This document shows positions 36,038 to 47,925 of a stretch of 50,971 nt of DNA, one piece after another. A program made the position numbers and the translations under genes. The DNA is from Candidatus Borkfalkia faecavium. GTDB taxonomy: Bacteria > Bacillota > Clostridia > Christensenellales > Borkfalkiaceae. The DNA lies in the NCBI GenBank assembly GCA_019114755.1, contig DXEW01000028.1, forward strand, positions 1-50,971, given 5' to 3'. Numbering within the stretch: position 1 is the stretch's first letter; each line of letters begins with the position of its first letter. The notes under the pieces were generated by a model. The model was not told where the DNA came from and made no database searches. It saw only the letters and a list, made by a program, of their open reading frames with translations.

Positions 36038-36727
36038 TCACTCGCACAAACAGTCGGCGAGCGCCCTTTCAAAGGCGGCGCGCCGCGGGTAACTGATGAG
36101 CAGCTTGTCTTTGCCGACGACGGCATAGTTGCCCTCGATGGCGCTGACGGCGCGAAGATTGACCAGGTAACACTTGTTGCAGCGCACGAACAGCGGGTCG
36201 GCGAGCAGCTCTTCCGCACTCTTTAAAGTGCCGTAGGAAGGGATGGCCTTGCTCGCCGTGTGGTAGACGAGCTTGTGGCCGGTGATCTCGACGAAGGCGA
36301 TGTCCTCTACCGCCACCCGCTGCAGGTTCCCCTCGCCGCGGATGAGCACCGTCTTTGCCGTGCGCGCCGAGAGGTGGTTGACGACGCGGCGCATCTTGAC
36401 GGAGAAGTTGGAAAAGCTGACCGGCTTGACGATGAAATCGAAGGCGGAGACCTCGTAGCCCTTGAGGGCGAACTGCGCCAGATTGGTGACGAAGATGAGG
36501 CACACCTGCTCGTCCAGCTGGCACAGCTTGTGCGCGGCAGACATGCCGTCTAAATACGGCATATCGATATCCATGAACACCAGATCGTATTTGGGCACAT
36601 AGTTGGTGAGGAAATCGACGGCGGATGGAAATTCTTCCACCGCGAACTCCCCTTCGCAGCGGCGCAGAAAATCTGCAAGGCGGGCGCGCTCTTCGGCGTT
36701 GTCTTCCACCAAGGCGGCGTGAAACAT
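36038..36727 (-). CDS. LytTR-family response regulator
   Basis: 229 aa: receiver domain (residues 1-120) with acidic pocket VEDNAEER, phosphorylated Asp in DLVFMDIDMPYLDG, and Lys in FIVKPVSF; LytTR DNA-binding domain (~130-225) with GNLQRVAVEDIAFVEITGH, YGTLKSAEELL, FVRCNKCYLVNL and SYPRRAAFERAL. It binds paired LytTR sites to control transcription, probably of virulence-, envelope- or bacteriocin-like genes; targets unknown. Start is the second ATG (MFHAAL), eight bases after AGGGGG; the first (MP) lies too close. Transcribed before its kinase. Confidence 0.9.
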   Translation of the reverse strand: MFHAALVEDNAEERARLADFLRRCEGEFAVEEFPSAVDFLTNYVPKYDLVFMDIDMPYLDGMSAAHKLCQLDEQVCLIFVTNLAQFALKGYEVSAFDFIVKPVSFSNFSVKMRRVVNHLSARTAKTVLIRGEGNLQRVAVEDIAFVEITGHKLVYHTASKAIPSYGTLKSAEELLADPLFVRCNKCYLVNLRAVSAIEGNYAVVGKDKLLISYPRRAAFERALADCLCE

Positions 36728-36815
36728 AGGCATGACCCCCTGCGGGCGCAGGGCGCGTCCTTCCCCCAAGCCCGTAAAGGCCCGAAAATGCGCGCTTTTC
36801 CGCCCGTTTTCTCAC

Positions 36816-36843
36816 ATTATACCACAAATCCGCCGTTTGTCAA
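36816..36843 (-). promoter_or_regulatory. sigma-A promoter of the two-component operon
   Basis: Minus strand TTGACA (36843-36838), 16-base spacer, TATAAT (36821-36816); leader ~85 nt. The 36844-36983 stretch upstream holds an A/T-centred inverted repeat (36913-36948) and no gene. Confidence 0.75.
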
Positions 36844-36983
36844 CAAAAATTTTTTTCAAAGGCGAAGGGAACGCGTTCTGCCTGCAGCCGCCCTCTTATA
36901 ATATAAAAAATACGCCCGCACCGCCAAAAAAATTTTTGCGGACGGGCGCAGACGCGCGAGTTTTACAGACAAACACAAAAGAA

Positions 36984-37008
36984 GCCGCTCCGCGAGGGGC
37001 GGAACGGC
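36984..37008 (-). terminator. terminator of the lysR-type gene
   Basis: Minus strand GCCGTTCCGC-CCCTC-GCGGAGCGGC then TTCTTTTG: 10-bp stem with one GU pair. Confidence 0.75.
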
Positions 37009-37011
37009 GAA

Positions 37012-37038
37012 GTATGCCAGGCATAGTACTGTGCAAAA
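37012..37038 (-). repeat. dispersed double-dyad element, copy 7
   Basis: Minus strand TTTTGCACAGTACTATGCC then TGGCATA. It lies between the lysR stop (37047) and the terminator. Confidence 0.75.
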
Positions 37039-37046
37039 GCCTGCTT

Positions 37047-37958
37047 TTATTTGGATACGGGGGCGTTTTCCCCTTCTTCATTGAACAATTTGAAGAATTC
37101 GCGCACGGCGAAGGAGGGAGCGACGTTTTTGGGGAAGGCGATGCCCACGCCGCGGGCGGGCAGCTGCGGGTCCGTCTTGATCTCGATGAGAGACCCCTCT
37201 TCCAGCTCGCGCCGCACATACTCGCGCGGGACGCAGGCGATGCCCACGCCGCTCTGTGCCAGGCGCACCATCAGCTCTAAACTGCCGCACTCCACTTCCG
37301 GATGCAGGTGCACGCCGATAGAATGGGAGAAGTTGATGATCGCCTTGCGGGTGACGGTGTTGGCGTCCAGCATCAGAAGCGGGTAGTCGTGCATGGAGCG
37401 AAGGGGCTGCACGCTTTCGGACAGCGTCTGATAACTTTGGTTGGCGACGAAGGTATCCTGCAGGGGCATGACGGTGGAGGAAAGGGTGAAGTCTTTGTCG
37501 TCCACGGGCAGGTTCAGAAAGGCGATGTCGCACTTGCCGTTCTTCAAAAGTTCCAGCGTGTCGGTGGTGATGCAGTTGATGAGGCTGAGCCGCACCTGCG
37601 GGTACATCTCGTGATAGCGGGCGATCTTATCGATGAGGACGTAGGAAAAGATGGTATCCGAAGCGCTGATGCGGATGGTGCCCGTGGCGGTGGTGTTGAT
37701 CTCTTTGAGCTTGTTTTCCGCCTCGTCCAGCTCGGCGAGCGCCTTTTCGACGATGCCGAAGATCTGCTTGCCGCCGCGGTCGGAAAGCTCCATGCCGCGG
37801 TGGGTGCGGTTGAACAGCGTGGCGCCCAGCTGCCCTTCCAGCTGCTTGATGGCCTGCGACACGGCGGGCTGGCTGATGAACAGCTCGTCCGCCGCCCTCG
37901 TGAGGCTCCCGCACTTGGCGACCGTATAAAAGACTCTGTACAGTTCGAGATTGACCAT
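37047..37958 (-). CDS. LysR-family transcriptional regulator
   Basis: 303 aa: N-terminal winged helix-turn-helix (residues 1-60; YTVAKCGSLTRAADELFISQ and PAVSQAIKQLEGQLGATLF) and a periplasmic-binding-like effector domain (ISASDTIFSYVLIDKIARYH, GKCDIAFLNLP, HLHPEVECGSLELMVRLAQSG). Closest in style to CbbR/CysL-type regulators. The effector and target are unknown; the usual divergent target gene is not present, since the upstream neighbour mnmE is on the same strand. Start ATG after AGGAGGAG. Confidence 0.9.
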   Translation of the reverse strand: MVNLELYRVFYTVAKCGSLTRAADELFISQPAVSQAIKQLEGQLGATLFNRTHRGMELSDRGGKQIFGIVEKALAELDEAENKLKEINTTATGTIRISASDTIFSYVLIDKIARYHEMYPQVRLSLINCITTDTLELLKNGKCDIAFLNLPVDDKDFTLSSTVMPLQDTFVANQSYQTLSESVQPLRSMHDYPLLMLDANTVTRKAIINFSHSIGVHLHPEVECGSLELMVRLAQSGVGIACVPREYVRRELEEGSLIEIKTDPQLPARGVGIAFPKNVAPSFAVREFFKLFNEEGENAPVSK

Positions 37959-38040
37959 GGTAGCTCCTCCTTGCGTTCTTTTGTGCAGAAAAACATACGC
38001 GGGGGCCGCTCAGCCTTGCGGGCGGCCTTATTTTCTTTCC

Positions 38041-38103
38041 GCTTTGCGGGCGCGCCGCATGTCCTGCGATTTTTCTATCCTTGCGCTTTGCGGGCGCGCC
38101 GCA
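38041..38103. repeat. 20-bp direct repeat, 43-bp period
   Basis: GCTTTGCGGGCGCGCCGCAT at 38041-38060 and 38084-38103, identical. It lies between mnmE and lysR. Confidence 0.8.
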
Positions 38104-38145
38104 TATCGGCGGACGACTCCGTTCACCGACAGCGGACGGGCGCTC

Positions 38146-39492
38146 TTATTTCCCCACGCAGAATTTTGCGAATATTTCGCCGATGATGCGCTCGTTGGCA
38201 GTTTCGCCGCTGATCTCGCCCAGCGCTTCCCACGCCGCCTTCAGGTGCACGCCGAGCAGGTCGAGCGGCACCTGCCCTGCCAGCCGCTCCGCCGTGCGCA
38301 GCTCTTGTCCCGCGCGGGTGAGGGCGGCAAAATGGCGCTCTTCTATCAAAAATTCGCCGTCTGCACGGTACTCTGCCAGACATAGATCGAAGATCTTTTG
38401 CCGGAGAGCGGCGATGTTTTCGCCCGTGCGCGCGGATACGCGCAGGTCGGGGGCGGGGCCGCCCGCCTCTTCGCTTGCGGCGAGGTCGTTTTTGTTGCAG
38501 ACGATGAGGCAGCGCCTGCCCTGCACCGACTGCCACACCTCTTCGTCTTCCGCGCCCCAGGGGGCGGCGCCGTCGGTGATGAAGAGGATGAGATCCGCCC
38601 GTTCGAGATAGCCCCTGGCGCGCTCGATGCCCACGCTTTCCACCTCGTCCGCCGAGGCGCGGATGCCCGCCGTATCGATGAGCTGAAAGCGCACCCCCTC
38701 GATCTCCAGCGTGCCCTCCACGGCGTCTCGCGTGGTGCCGGCGACGGAGGAGACGATGGCCTTGTCCGCCCCCAGCAGAGCGTTGAGCACCGAGCTTTTG
38801 CCCGTGTTCGGCCTGCCCGCGAGGACGACGGTGACCCCCTCTTTGATCTTCTTGCCCGTGCGGTAGGTGGCGAGCATGGAGGCGATCTCTCCCCCGATAC
38901 CCCCGATGCGGGTACCGACGTCGGCAAGGTCGGTGTGCTCGATGTCCTCTTCGGGGAAGTCGATGTCGGCGTCGATGCCGGCGAGGATCTCGGTGAGCTT
39001 TTCCTGCAAACCGCGCACGGCGGAAGTCAGTTTTTCGGCATAGAGGGAAAAGCCCGCGCGCACCTCGGCTTCGCTTTCGCCGTTGATCATGTCGATAAGC
39101 CCTTCCGCCGAAGCGAGGGAGAGCTTGCCGTTGAGGAAGGCGCGCTTGGTGAATTCGCCCCGCTCCGCCAGGCGGCAGCCGAGCGTTAGGGCGCGGCGCA
39201 AAATGCCCCGTGCGATGCCCGTGCCGCCGTGGCAGTGCAGCTCCACCACGTCTTCTCCCGTGAAGCTGTGCGGGGCCTTGAAGTAGACGCAGAGGCCGAA
39301 ATCGGAAAAGCTGCCGCCGTCGATGCGGCCCGGCACCATGCGGTAGGGTTCAAAGTCTTTGACGGCGGCCTTGCCGGCGGGGAAAAACATTTTTTCCGCC
39401 ACGGAAAGCGGGCTGCCGCCGCTCAGGCGCACGATCGCCACGCCCCCCTTGCCGGGCGGGGTGGAGATGGCGGCGATGTTGTCGTTCAGCAT
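38146..39492 (-). CDS. mnmE: tRNA modification GTPase MnmE
   Basis: With MnmG it installs the 5-carboxymethylaminomethyl group on wobble U34 of tRNAs. 448 aa. N-terminal formyl-THF domain: DNIAAISTPPGKGGVAIVRLSG and DVVELHCHGG. Helical domain: RGEFTKRAFLNGKLSLASAEG-type stretch ending DMINGESEAE. GTPase inserted: GRPNTGKSSVLNALLG, GTTRDAVEGT, DTAGIR, NKNDLA. The C-terminus EIFAKFCVGK replaces the usual FCIGK, conserving the Cys. Start ATG chosen because the fold begins at LNDNIAAIS; AGAGG lies ten bases upstream. mnmG is not adjacent. Confidence 0.95.
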   Translation of the reverse strand: MLNDNIAAISTPPGKGGVAIVRLSGGSPLSVAEKMFFPAGKAAVKDFEPYRMVPGRIDGGSFSDFGLCVYFKAPHSFTGEDVVELHCHGGTGIARGILRRALTLGCRLAERGEFTKRAFLNGKLSLASAEGLIDMINGESEAEVRAGFSLYAEKLTSAVRGLQEKLTEILAGIDADIDFPEEDIEHTDLADVGTRIGGIGGEIASMLATYRTGKKIKEGVTVVLAGRPNTGKSSVLNALLGADKAIVSSVAGTTRDAVEGTLEIEGVRFQLIDTAGIRASADEVESVGIERARGYLERADLILFITDGAAPWGAEDEEVWQSVQGRRCLIVCNKNDLAASEEAGGPAPDLRVSARTGENIAALRQKIFDLCLAEYRADGEFLIEERHFAALTRAGQELRTAERLAGQVPLDLLGVHLKAAWEALGEISGETANERIIGEIFAKFCVGK

Positions 39493-39514
39493 AGTTACGA
39501 TACCTCTTTGCATG

Positions 39515-39544
39515 ATTATATCATATCCGGGCGGGGTTTGTCAA
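39515..39544 (-). promoter_or_regulatory. mnmE: sigma-A promoter of mnmE
   Basis: Minus strand TTGACA (39544-39539), 18-base spacer, TATAAT (39520-39515). Confidence 0.7.
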
Positions 39545-39710
39545 TGCAGACGACGCAGGCAGAGATCATCAACGCGGACGGCGCGGACGGGGCAGATTGC
39601 GGCGGGCGATAGAAAAGCGGCGCGGGCGGGAAGGCTTTTGCCTTCCCGCCCGCGCCGTATGCGTTGCCTTTCAAATTTTTTGCGGTCTTTTTTACACCGC
39701 CTTATGACGG

Positions 39711-40655
39711 TCAGGAAAAGAAATCGTCGGCGTCGCTGCCGTTTTGACCGCCGCTGCTGCCGTTTTGGTTTTGGCTGTTGCCGTTTTGGCTTCCCTGCCC
39801 CTTTTGATCGGAAAATTCGCCGAAGGGATCGGGCGGGGCTTCATTCCCCTGCGCGCTCCCCTGCTGCGGCTGCCCGTAGGGGTTCTGGTTCTGTCCGTAC
39901 GGGTTTTGGTTCTGCCCGTAAGGGTTTTGGCCGTAGGGACCATAGGGGCCGTACGGGCCGTACTGCGCCTGCTGACGGCGGCGGATCGCCTCGATGCGCT
40001 CGCGCATGTACTTGTCGTAATCGACGGGCGTGCGGCGGGCAAAGACGAGCAGCAGGATGCCCTCGACGGGCGGCAGCAGCGCGCACAGCACCACCATCCA
40101 GATGTAGGAATCGGGCGCGTACTTGCGGAAGATGCCGATGTTGACGAAGATGAAGGCGATGAGCACCACGAAGCTGAGGATGTAGCCGGCGATCTCGCAG
40201 GCGTTAAGGGCGGTGTACATGCCGTCCGACAGCCACCCTTCTTCAAAGCCCCAGCCGATCATGTTTTCTTCAAACTCAAACCAGGTCCTTCCGTTTTGGA
40301 AGGCGTAAGCGTAGACACCGAGCACAAAGCCGCGGCAGGCTACGAAGACGAGTTCTGCGAGCATGGCGACGACGCCGACGTGTTTGAGGCGCAGATTGCC
40401 GAATTTGACCTCGCCGCCCAGTTCGCCGATCAAAAATGTATTGGCGAAGGGAAGAAAGGCGCACCAGAGCAGCTTTTTCTTTCCCTGCTTTTTCGCCATA
40501 ATGAACAGGGCCGCCGCCTTGCAGGCGTGCAGCGCCAAAAAGATGCCGCCGGCGACGATGAGGGCGATGTAGGCGGGAATCGAGAAGCCGTACACCGTCT
40601 TTGCATAGGGGTAGCTGAACTGTAAAATAAACCCTGCCAGTTCGATAAATTCCAT
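39711..40655 (-). CDS. membrane protein with Pro-Tyr-Gly-Gln repeat tail, unknown function
   Basis: 314 aa. Residues ~1-225 are a membrane domain with about five to six helices (AYIALIVAGGIFLALHA, LKHVGVVAMLAELVFVAC, AGYILSFVVLIAFIFVNI, MVVLCALLPPVEGILLLVFA). A basic linker (YDKYMRERIEAIRRRQQ) leads into a ~85-residue disordered tail made of YGPYGPYGPYGQ, then repeated NPYGQNQ units and Gln/Asn/Ser/Gly-rich sequence ending GSDADDFFS. The tail composition resembles phase-separating or protein-scaffold regions. I recognise no named family. Start ATG after GGAG; 15 bases after the truA stop, so probably in the ecf-truA operon. Confidence 0.75.
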   Translation of the reverse strand: MEFIELAGFILQFSYPYAKTVYGFSIPAYIALIVAGGIFLALHACKAAALFIMAKKQGKKKLLWCAFLPFANTFLIGELGGEVKFGNLRLKHVGVVAMLAELVFVACRGFVLGVYAYAFQNGRTWFEFEENMIGWGFEEGWLSDGMYTALNACEIAGYILSFVVLIAFIFVNIGIFRKYAPDSYIWMVVLCALLPPVEGILLLVFARRTPVDYDKYMRERIEAIRRRQQAQYGPYGPYGPYGQNPYGQNQNPYGQNQNPYGQPQQGSAQGNEAPPDPFGEFSDQKGQGSQNGNSQNQNGSSGGQNGSDADDFFS

Positions 40656-40669
40656 AAAAATACTCCTGC

Positions 40670-41452
40670 TTAAATTGCGCCCTGCCCGCCGAACAGGGGG
40701 AAGGCGTATTCCACCGACAACAGCGTCAGGCCCTTGGCGGGCATGGTCTTGCCCAAAAGATCGCGCTCGCCCGTGCGCAGCGCCTCTTGGACGGCGGAGA
40801 GGGGCAGCATGCCCGCGCCCGCCCCGGCGACGGCGCCGGCGATGATGCGCACCATGTTGTACAAAAAGCCGCTGCCGCACACGTCGAGGTGGACGCCGCG
40901 GACGCCGAACTCTTCCCACGGGGAGAGGGAGGCGGAATAGACGGTGCGCACCGTGGTCTTGACGGAGGAGCCGGTCGAAGAGAAGGCGGCAAAGTCGTGT
41001 TCCCCTTCCACCAGCGCCGCGCAGGCGCGCATGGCGGCGAGGTCTGCCGCGTACCCGAAGCGCACGGCGCGCCGCTCCAACAGCGGGTGCTCTCGCCGCG
41101 AAAAGTAGAGGGTGTAGCGGTAGGTCTTCTTTTTTGCCGAACGGCAGGCGTCGAACGACTCCGGCACGGCGGCGCTTTCCAATACCCGCACGTCGGGCGG
41201 CAGAAAGGCGTTCAGGGCGTCGGCGACGCGCTCCGGCGAAATTTTGATCGCGTCCGCGAGGGCGAAGTTGCATACCTGCCCCGCCGCGTGCACGCCCGCG
41301 TCCGTCCTGCCGCTGCCCGTCACCCGCGAAAAGCCGCCGAAGGCGCGCTCGATGGCGCCTTCCAGCGTTCCCTGCACGGTGCGGGCGTTCGCCTGTACCT
41401 GCCAGCCGTTCAATTCCGTTCCGTCATATGAAACGAGCAATGCGATGTTCAT
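40670..41452 (-). CDS. truA: tRNA pseudouridine(38-40) synthase TruA
   Basis: Makes pseudouridine in the anticodon stem-loop (positions 38-40). 260 aa. Motifs: LLVSYDGTELNGWQVQ, RTVQGTLEGAI, the catalytic Asp in GSGRTDAGVHA, KKKTYRYTLYF, GEHDFAAFSS and the C-terminal GSGFLYNMVRIIAG. The ATG overlaps the ecfT stop (ATGA), a coupled start without its own strong ribosome site; a GTG 15 bases upstream is possible but adds non-family residues. Usual neighbour of the ECF module in Firmicutes. Confidence 0.95.
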   Translation of the reverse strand: MNIALLVSYDGTELNGWQVQANARTVQGTLEGAIERAFGGFSRVTGSGRTDAGVHAAGQVCNFALADAIKISPERVADALNAFLPPDVRVLESAAVPESFDACRSAKKKTYRYTLYFSRREHPLLERRAVRFGYAADLAAMRACAALVEGEHDFAAFSSTGSSVKTTVRTVYSASLSPWEEFGVRGVHLDVCGSGFLYNMVRIIAGAVAGAGAGMLPLSAVQEALRTGERDLLGKTMPAKGLTLLSVEYAFPLFGGQGAI

Positions 41453-42300
41453 TGGGGGATGATCCACGAGAGTATCTCGAACTTGCCGCCGAGATACACG
41501 TTCAAGAGCACGACGCCCGTGATGAGCGCGGCGACGGCGAGCACGCCCACGAGGTCGCGCCAGGTAAAGCGCAGCTTTTTGTATTTGGTGCGGCCCTTGG
41601 CGCCGCTGTAGCAGCGGGCGTCCATGGCGTCGCCCAGCTCTTCGGCGCGGCGGAAGGCGGAGACGAGCAGCGGGATGAGCACGGGCACCATCGCCTTGGC
41701 GCGCTTGACGATGCCGCCCGTATCGAAATCAGCCCCGCGCGCCTTCTGCGCGGCGACGATGCGGTTGGTCTCGTCCATCAGGGTGGGGATAAAGCGCAGG
41801 GCGATGCTCATGATGAGCGCCAGCTCGTGCACTGGAAATTTGATATATTTGAGCGGCTTTAACAGGCTCTCCAGCCCGTCCGTCAGGGCGACGGGGGTGG
41901 TGGTGAGGGTGAGCACCGAGGTGCCGAGGATGAGCAGCGTCAGCCGCAGCGCCAGAAAGAGCATATTGACGATAGATTCGTAGGTGATGGTAATGATCCA
42001 CCACTGCACGAGCGGCTCGTAGGCGCTTTCTCCCCCGTAGAAAAGGAGGTTGAGCACCGCCGTGAAGATGACGAGGAAGAGGATCATCTTCACCGAGCGC
42101 AGCACCCTGCCCAGGGGCACGCGCGCGAAGGCAACGGTGACGAGCAGAAAGAGGATGACCGCCGCCAGGCCGAAGAAGTTGTCTGCCAGAAAGATGGCGA
42201 CGATATAGGCGATGACGAGGATAAGTTTTGCCCGCGGGTCCATGTTGTGGACGAAGGAGCGGGTGGGGTAATACTGCCCGAAGGTGACGTCATTGAGCAT
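41449..42300 (-). CDS. ecfT: energy-coupling factor transporter transmembrane protein EcfT
   Basis: Membrane scaffold of group II ECF vitamin transporters; it couples the two ATPases to exchangeable substrate-binding S proteins. 283 aa with about five helices. The coupling helices carry the two Ala-Arg-Gly-type motifs, AAQKARGADFDTG and DARCYSGAKG. N-terminal signature FGQYYPTRSFVHNMDPRAKL. Start ATG after AGGAGGG. Overlaps ecfA2 by 11 bases and truA by 4. No S component is encoded in the window, as is normal for the shared module. Confidence 0.95.
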   Translation of the reverse strand: MLNDVTFGQYYPTRSFVHNMDPRAKLILVIAYIVAIFLADNFFGLAAVILFLLVTVAFARVPLGRVLRSVKMILFLVIFTAVLNLLFYGGESAYEPLVQWWIITITYESIVNMLFLALRLTLLILGTSVLTLTTTPVALTDGLESLLKPLKYIKFPVHELALIMSIALRFIPTLMDETNRIVAAQKARGADFDTGGIVKRAKAMVPVLIPLLVSAFRRAEELGDAMDARCYSGAKGRTKYKKLRFTWRDLVGVLAVAALITGVVLLNVYLGGKFEILSWIIPQ

Positions 42301-43165
42301 TGCCGCCCTCCTTCGCCCGCCACAGGGCGAGCACCTTGTCGGCAAAGTCGCCGCAGGTGAAGTCTGTATCCAGACAGATGCCGCGCTCTTTGAGCATCAG
42401 GGCGCACTTTGCCGTGACGGGGATGTCCAGCCCCAGCAGGATGAGCTCGTGCGCGCGGCGGAATATCTCGGCGGGGGTGCCCTCCAGCACGACCTTCCCT
42501 TCCGAAAACACGGCGGCGCGGGTGCAGTTTTCGGCGATCTCGTCCATGTCGTGCGAGACGATGATGACCGTCTTGCACCAGTCGCCGTGGATGGAATGCA
42601 GCAGCTGCATCAGCTCTGCCTTGCCGAGGGGGTCGAGGCCCGCCGCAGGCTCGTCTAAGATGAGAACTTCCGGCCTAGTGACGATGACGCCTGCGATGGC
42701 GACGCGCCGCTTCTGTCCGCCGGAGAGTTCGAAGGGCGATTTATCGCATACCTCTTCGTAGTCCAGCCCCACCGTTTCCAGCGCCGCGCGCACGGCGGCG
42801 GAGCGGTCCGCTTCGTCGAGGTCTTTGCGGAAATTTTTCAGGCCGAAGGCGACGTCTTTTTCCACCGTTTCGGCAAACAGCTGGTATTCGGGGTACTGGA
42901 ACACCATGCCCACCTTGGAGCGGAGCTCGGTGAGCCTGCACTTTTTGGCGGCGAGGTCGTATTCCCCTACCTGCAGCGAGCCGCCCGTGACGCGGATGAG
43001 GGCGTTGAGGTGCTGCACGAAGGTAGACTTGCCGCTGCCCGTGTGGCCGATGATGCCGAAAAATTCGCCCTCTTCGATGGTGAGGTCTACCCCCTTGAGC
43101 GCCTGCGAGGCGAAGGGGGACTTGGGGTTATAGGTGTAGGTCAATCCCTTTGCAACGATGCGCAT
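42290..43165 (-). CDS. ecfA2: energy-coupling factor ATPase EcfA2
   Basis: ABC ATPase of the ECF module, 291 aa. Walker A GHTGSGKSTFVQHLN, Q-loop FQYPEYQLF (the EcfA' type), signature LSGGQKRRVAIAG, Walker B VLILDEPAAGLDP, switch SHDMDEIAE. Start ATG four bases after GGAGG, within the last 25 bases of ecfA1. Confidence 0.95.
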   Translation of the reverse strand: MRIVAKGLTYTYNPKSPFASQALKGVDLTIEEGEFFGIIGHTGSGKSTFVQHLNALIRVTGGSLQVGEYDLAAKKCRLTELRSKVGMVFQYPEYQLFAETVEKDVAFGLKNFRKDLDEADRSAAVRAALETVGLDYEEVCDKSPFELSGGQKRRVAIAGVIVTRPEVLILDEPAAGLDPLGKAELMQLLHSIHGDWCKTVIIVSHDMDEIAENCTRAAVFSEGKVVLEGTPAEIFRRAHELILLGLDIPVTAKCALMLKERGICLDTDFTCGDFADKVLALWRAKEGGNAQ

Positions 43166-43974
43166 ATTGCCTCCGCCAATTCTTCCGCCGTGAACGCCTC
43201 CGCCACGGGCATGCCGCCCGCGCGCAGGCGCTTGCACACCAGCGCCGCCCGCGGCAGCGTCAGGCCGAACGTTTCCAGCTCTTCGCTGCGGGCAAAGATC
43301 TCTTCGGGGGTGCCGTTCATGACCACCTCGCCGCGGTGCATGACCACCGCCCGCTCCGCCTGCAGCGCCTCGTCCATGAAGTGGGTGATGAGGATGACCG
43401 TCATCCCCTGCTCCTTGTTGAGCTTTTTGACCACTTCCATCACCTCGCGCCTGCCCTTGGGATCGAGCATGGCGGTCGATTCGTCCAAGATCATGATGTC
43501 GGGCCGGACGGCGAGCACGCCGGCGATGGCGATGCGCTGCTTCTGCCCGCCCGAAAGGCGGGAGGGCGCGGCGTCGCGGAAGGCCTGCATGCCCACGGCG
43601 TTCAGGGCAAAGTCGATGCGGCGGCCGATCTCGTCCCGCGGGACGCCGATGTTTTCCGGCCCGAAGGCGACGTCGTCTTCCACCACCGAGGCGACCGTCT
43701 GGTTATCGGGGTTCTGGAACACCATGCCGGCGCGCTTGCGGATCTCGAAGGTGAGTTTTTCGTCCGTCGTGTCCATCCCCTCGACGAACACCCTGCCCTC
43801 GGCGGGCACGAGGAGGGCGTTGACGAGCTTTGCCAACGTAGACTTGCCGCTGCCGTTCCTGCCCAGCACGGCGAGGAATTCCCCCTCCCGCACCGAGAGG
43901 CTGACCCCGTTGACGGCATAGCTTTCGCCGCCGTCGTATGAATATTTCACGTTTTCAAAACGAACAGCTTCCAT
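43141..43974 (-). CDS. ecfA1: energy-coupling factor ATPase EcfA1
   Basis: ABC ATPase partner of EcfA2, 277 aa. Walker A GRNGSGKSTLAKLVNALL, Q-loop FQNPDNQTVAS (the EcfA1 type), signature LSGGQKQRIAIAG, Walker B IMILDESTAMLDP (Ser after the catalytic Glu), switch THFMDEA. It is the first gene of ecfA1-ecfA2-ecfT-truA. The ATG has no recognisable ribosome site and lies only ~4 nt after the predicted transcription start, so it is probably translated from a leaderless or near-leaderless message. Confidence 0.94.
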   Translation of the reverse strand: MEAVRFENVKYSYDGGESYAVNGVSLSVREGEFLAVLGRNGSGKSTLAKLVNALLVPAEGRVFVEGMDTTDEKLTFEIRKRAGMVFQNPDNQTVASVVEDDVAFGPENIGVPRDEIGRRIDFALNAVGMQAFRDAAPSRLSGGQKQRIAIAGVLAVRPDIMILDESTAMLDPKGRREVMEVVKKLNKEQGMTVILITHFMDEALQAERAVVMHRGEVVMNGTPEEIFARSEELETFGLTLPRAALVCKRLRAGGMPVAEAFTAEELAEAICASLQRD

Positions 43975-43984
43975 AGCACCCAAT

Positions 43985-44013
43985 ATTATAGCAAATCGAG
44001 CAAGATTTAACAA
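43985..44013 (-). promoter_or_regulatory. ecfA1: promoter of the ECF operon, near-leaderless
   Basis: Minus strand TTGTTA (44013-44008), 17-base spacer, TATAAT (43990-43985). Only ten bases separate the -10 box from the ecfA1 ATG. Confidence 0.7.
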
Positions 44014-44084
44014 CAGTTTTGGGGCGGGCGGGGATGGTTTTCATCTTCTTATAATAAATATTTGACATTTTTCACCCATACCTA

Positions 44085-44113
44085 TTGACTATTGCGAGAA
44101 AAACCAGTATAAT
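44085..44113 (+). promoter_or_regulatory. sigma-A promoter for pyruvate:ferredoxin oxidoreductase
   Basis: TTGACT (44085-44090), 17-base spacer, TATAAT (44108-44113). The ~83-nt leader holds a hairpin GGAAAGGGC-CGC-GCCTTTTCC (about 44129-44149). Confidence 0.75.
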
Positions 44114-44115
44114 AA

Positions 44116-47721
<3,606 letters not shown>

Positions 47722-47764
47722 GCACCTATCGCGGCGGGCACTCCGCCCGCCTCACCTCCTAAAG

Positions 47765-47795
47765 AGAGGAACGCCCCGCGCGTTCCTCTTTTTTT
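47765..47795 (+). terminator. terminator of the PFOR gene
   Basis: AGAGGAACGC, loop, GCGTTCCTCT then TTTTTT: textbook intrinsic terminator. Confidence 0.85.
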
Positions 47796-47925
47796 GTTGT
47801 GCTTGGCCGCGCCCAGCGCGTTCCTCTTTTTATTTGTGACGGGCCGCGCCCGCGCGTTCCTCTTTTTTTGTTGTGCTTGGCCGCGCCCCGCGCGTTCCTC
47901 TTTTTATTTGTGACGGGCCGCGCCC
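47778..47925 (+). repeat. 74-bp tandem duplication of terminator 3' half
   Basis: Units 47778-47851 and 47852-47925. Each contains GCGCGTTCCTC, a T run, then GGCCGCGCCC twice in variant form, so four related ~37-bp sub-units follow the PFOR terminator. The rest of 47926-48045 has no gene. Confidence 0.8.

Noticed and set aside
38360..38392. Possible eighth copy of the dispersed element inside mnmE
   Set aside because: The resemblance (TGGCAGAGTACCGTGCAG) is limited to about two thirds of the core, lies mid-gene and encodes conserved-looking MnmE residues; probably chance.
39711..41273. In-frame extension of the Pro-Tyr-Gly protein through truA (520 codons)
   Set aside because: The extra N-terminal part is an Arg-rich shadow of truA; the real start at 40655 has GGAG and begins directly with a membrane helix.
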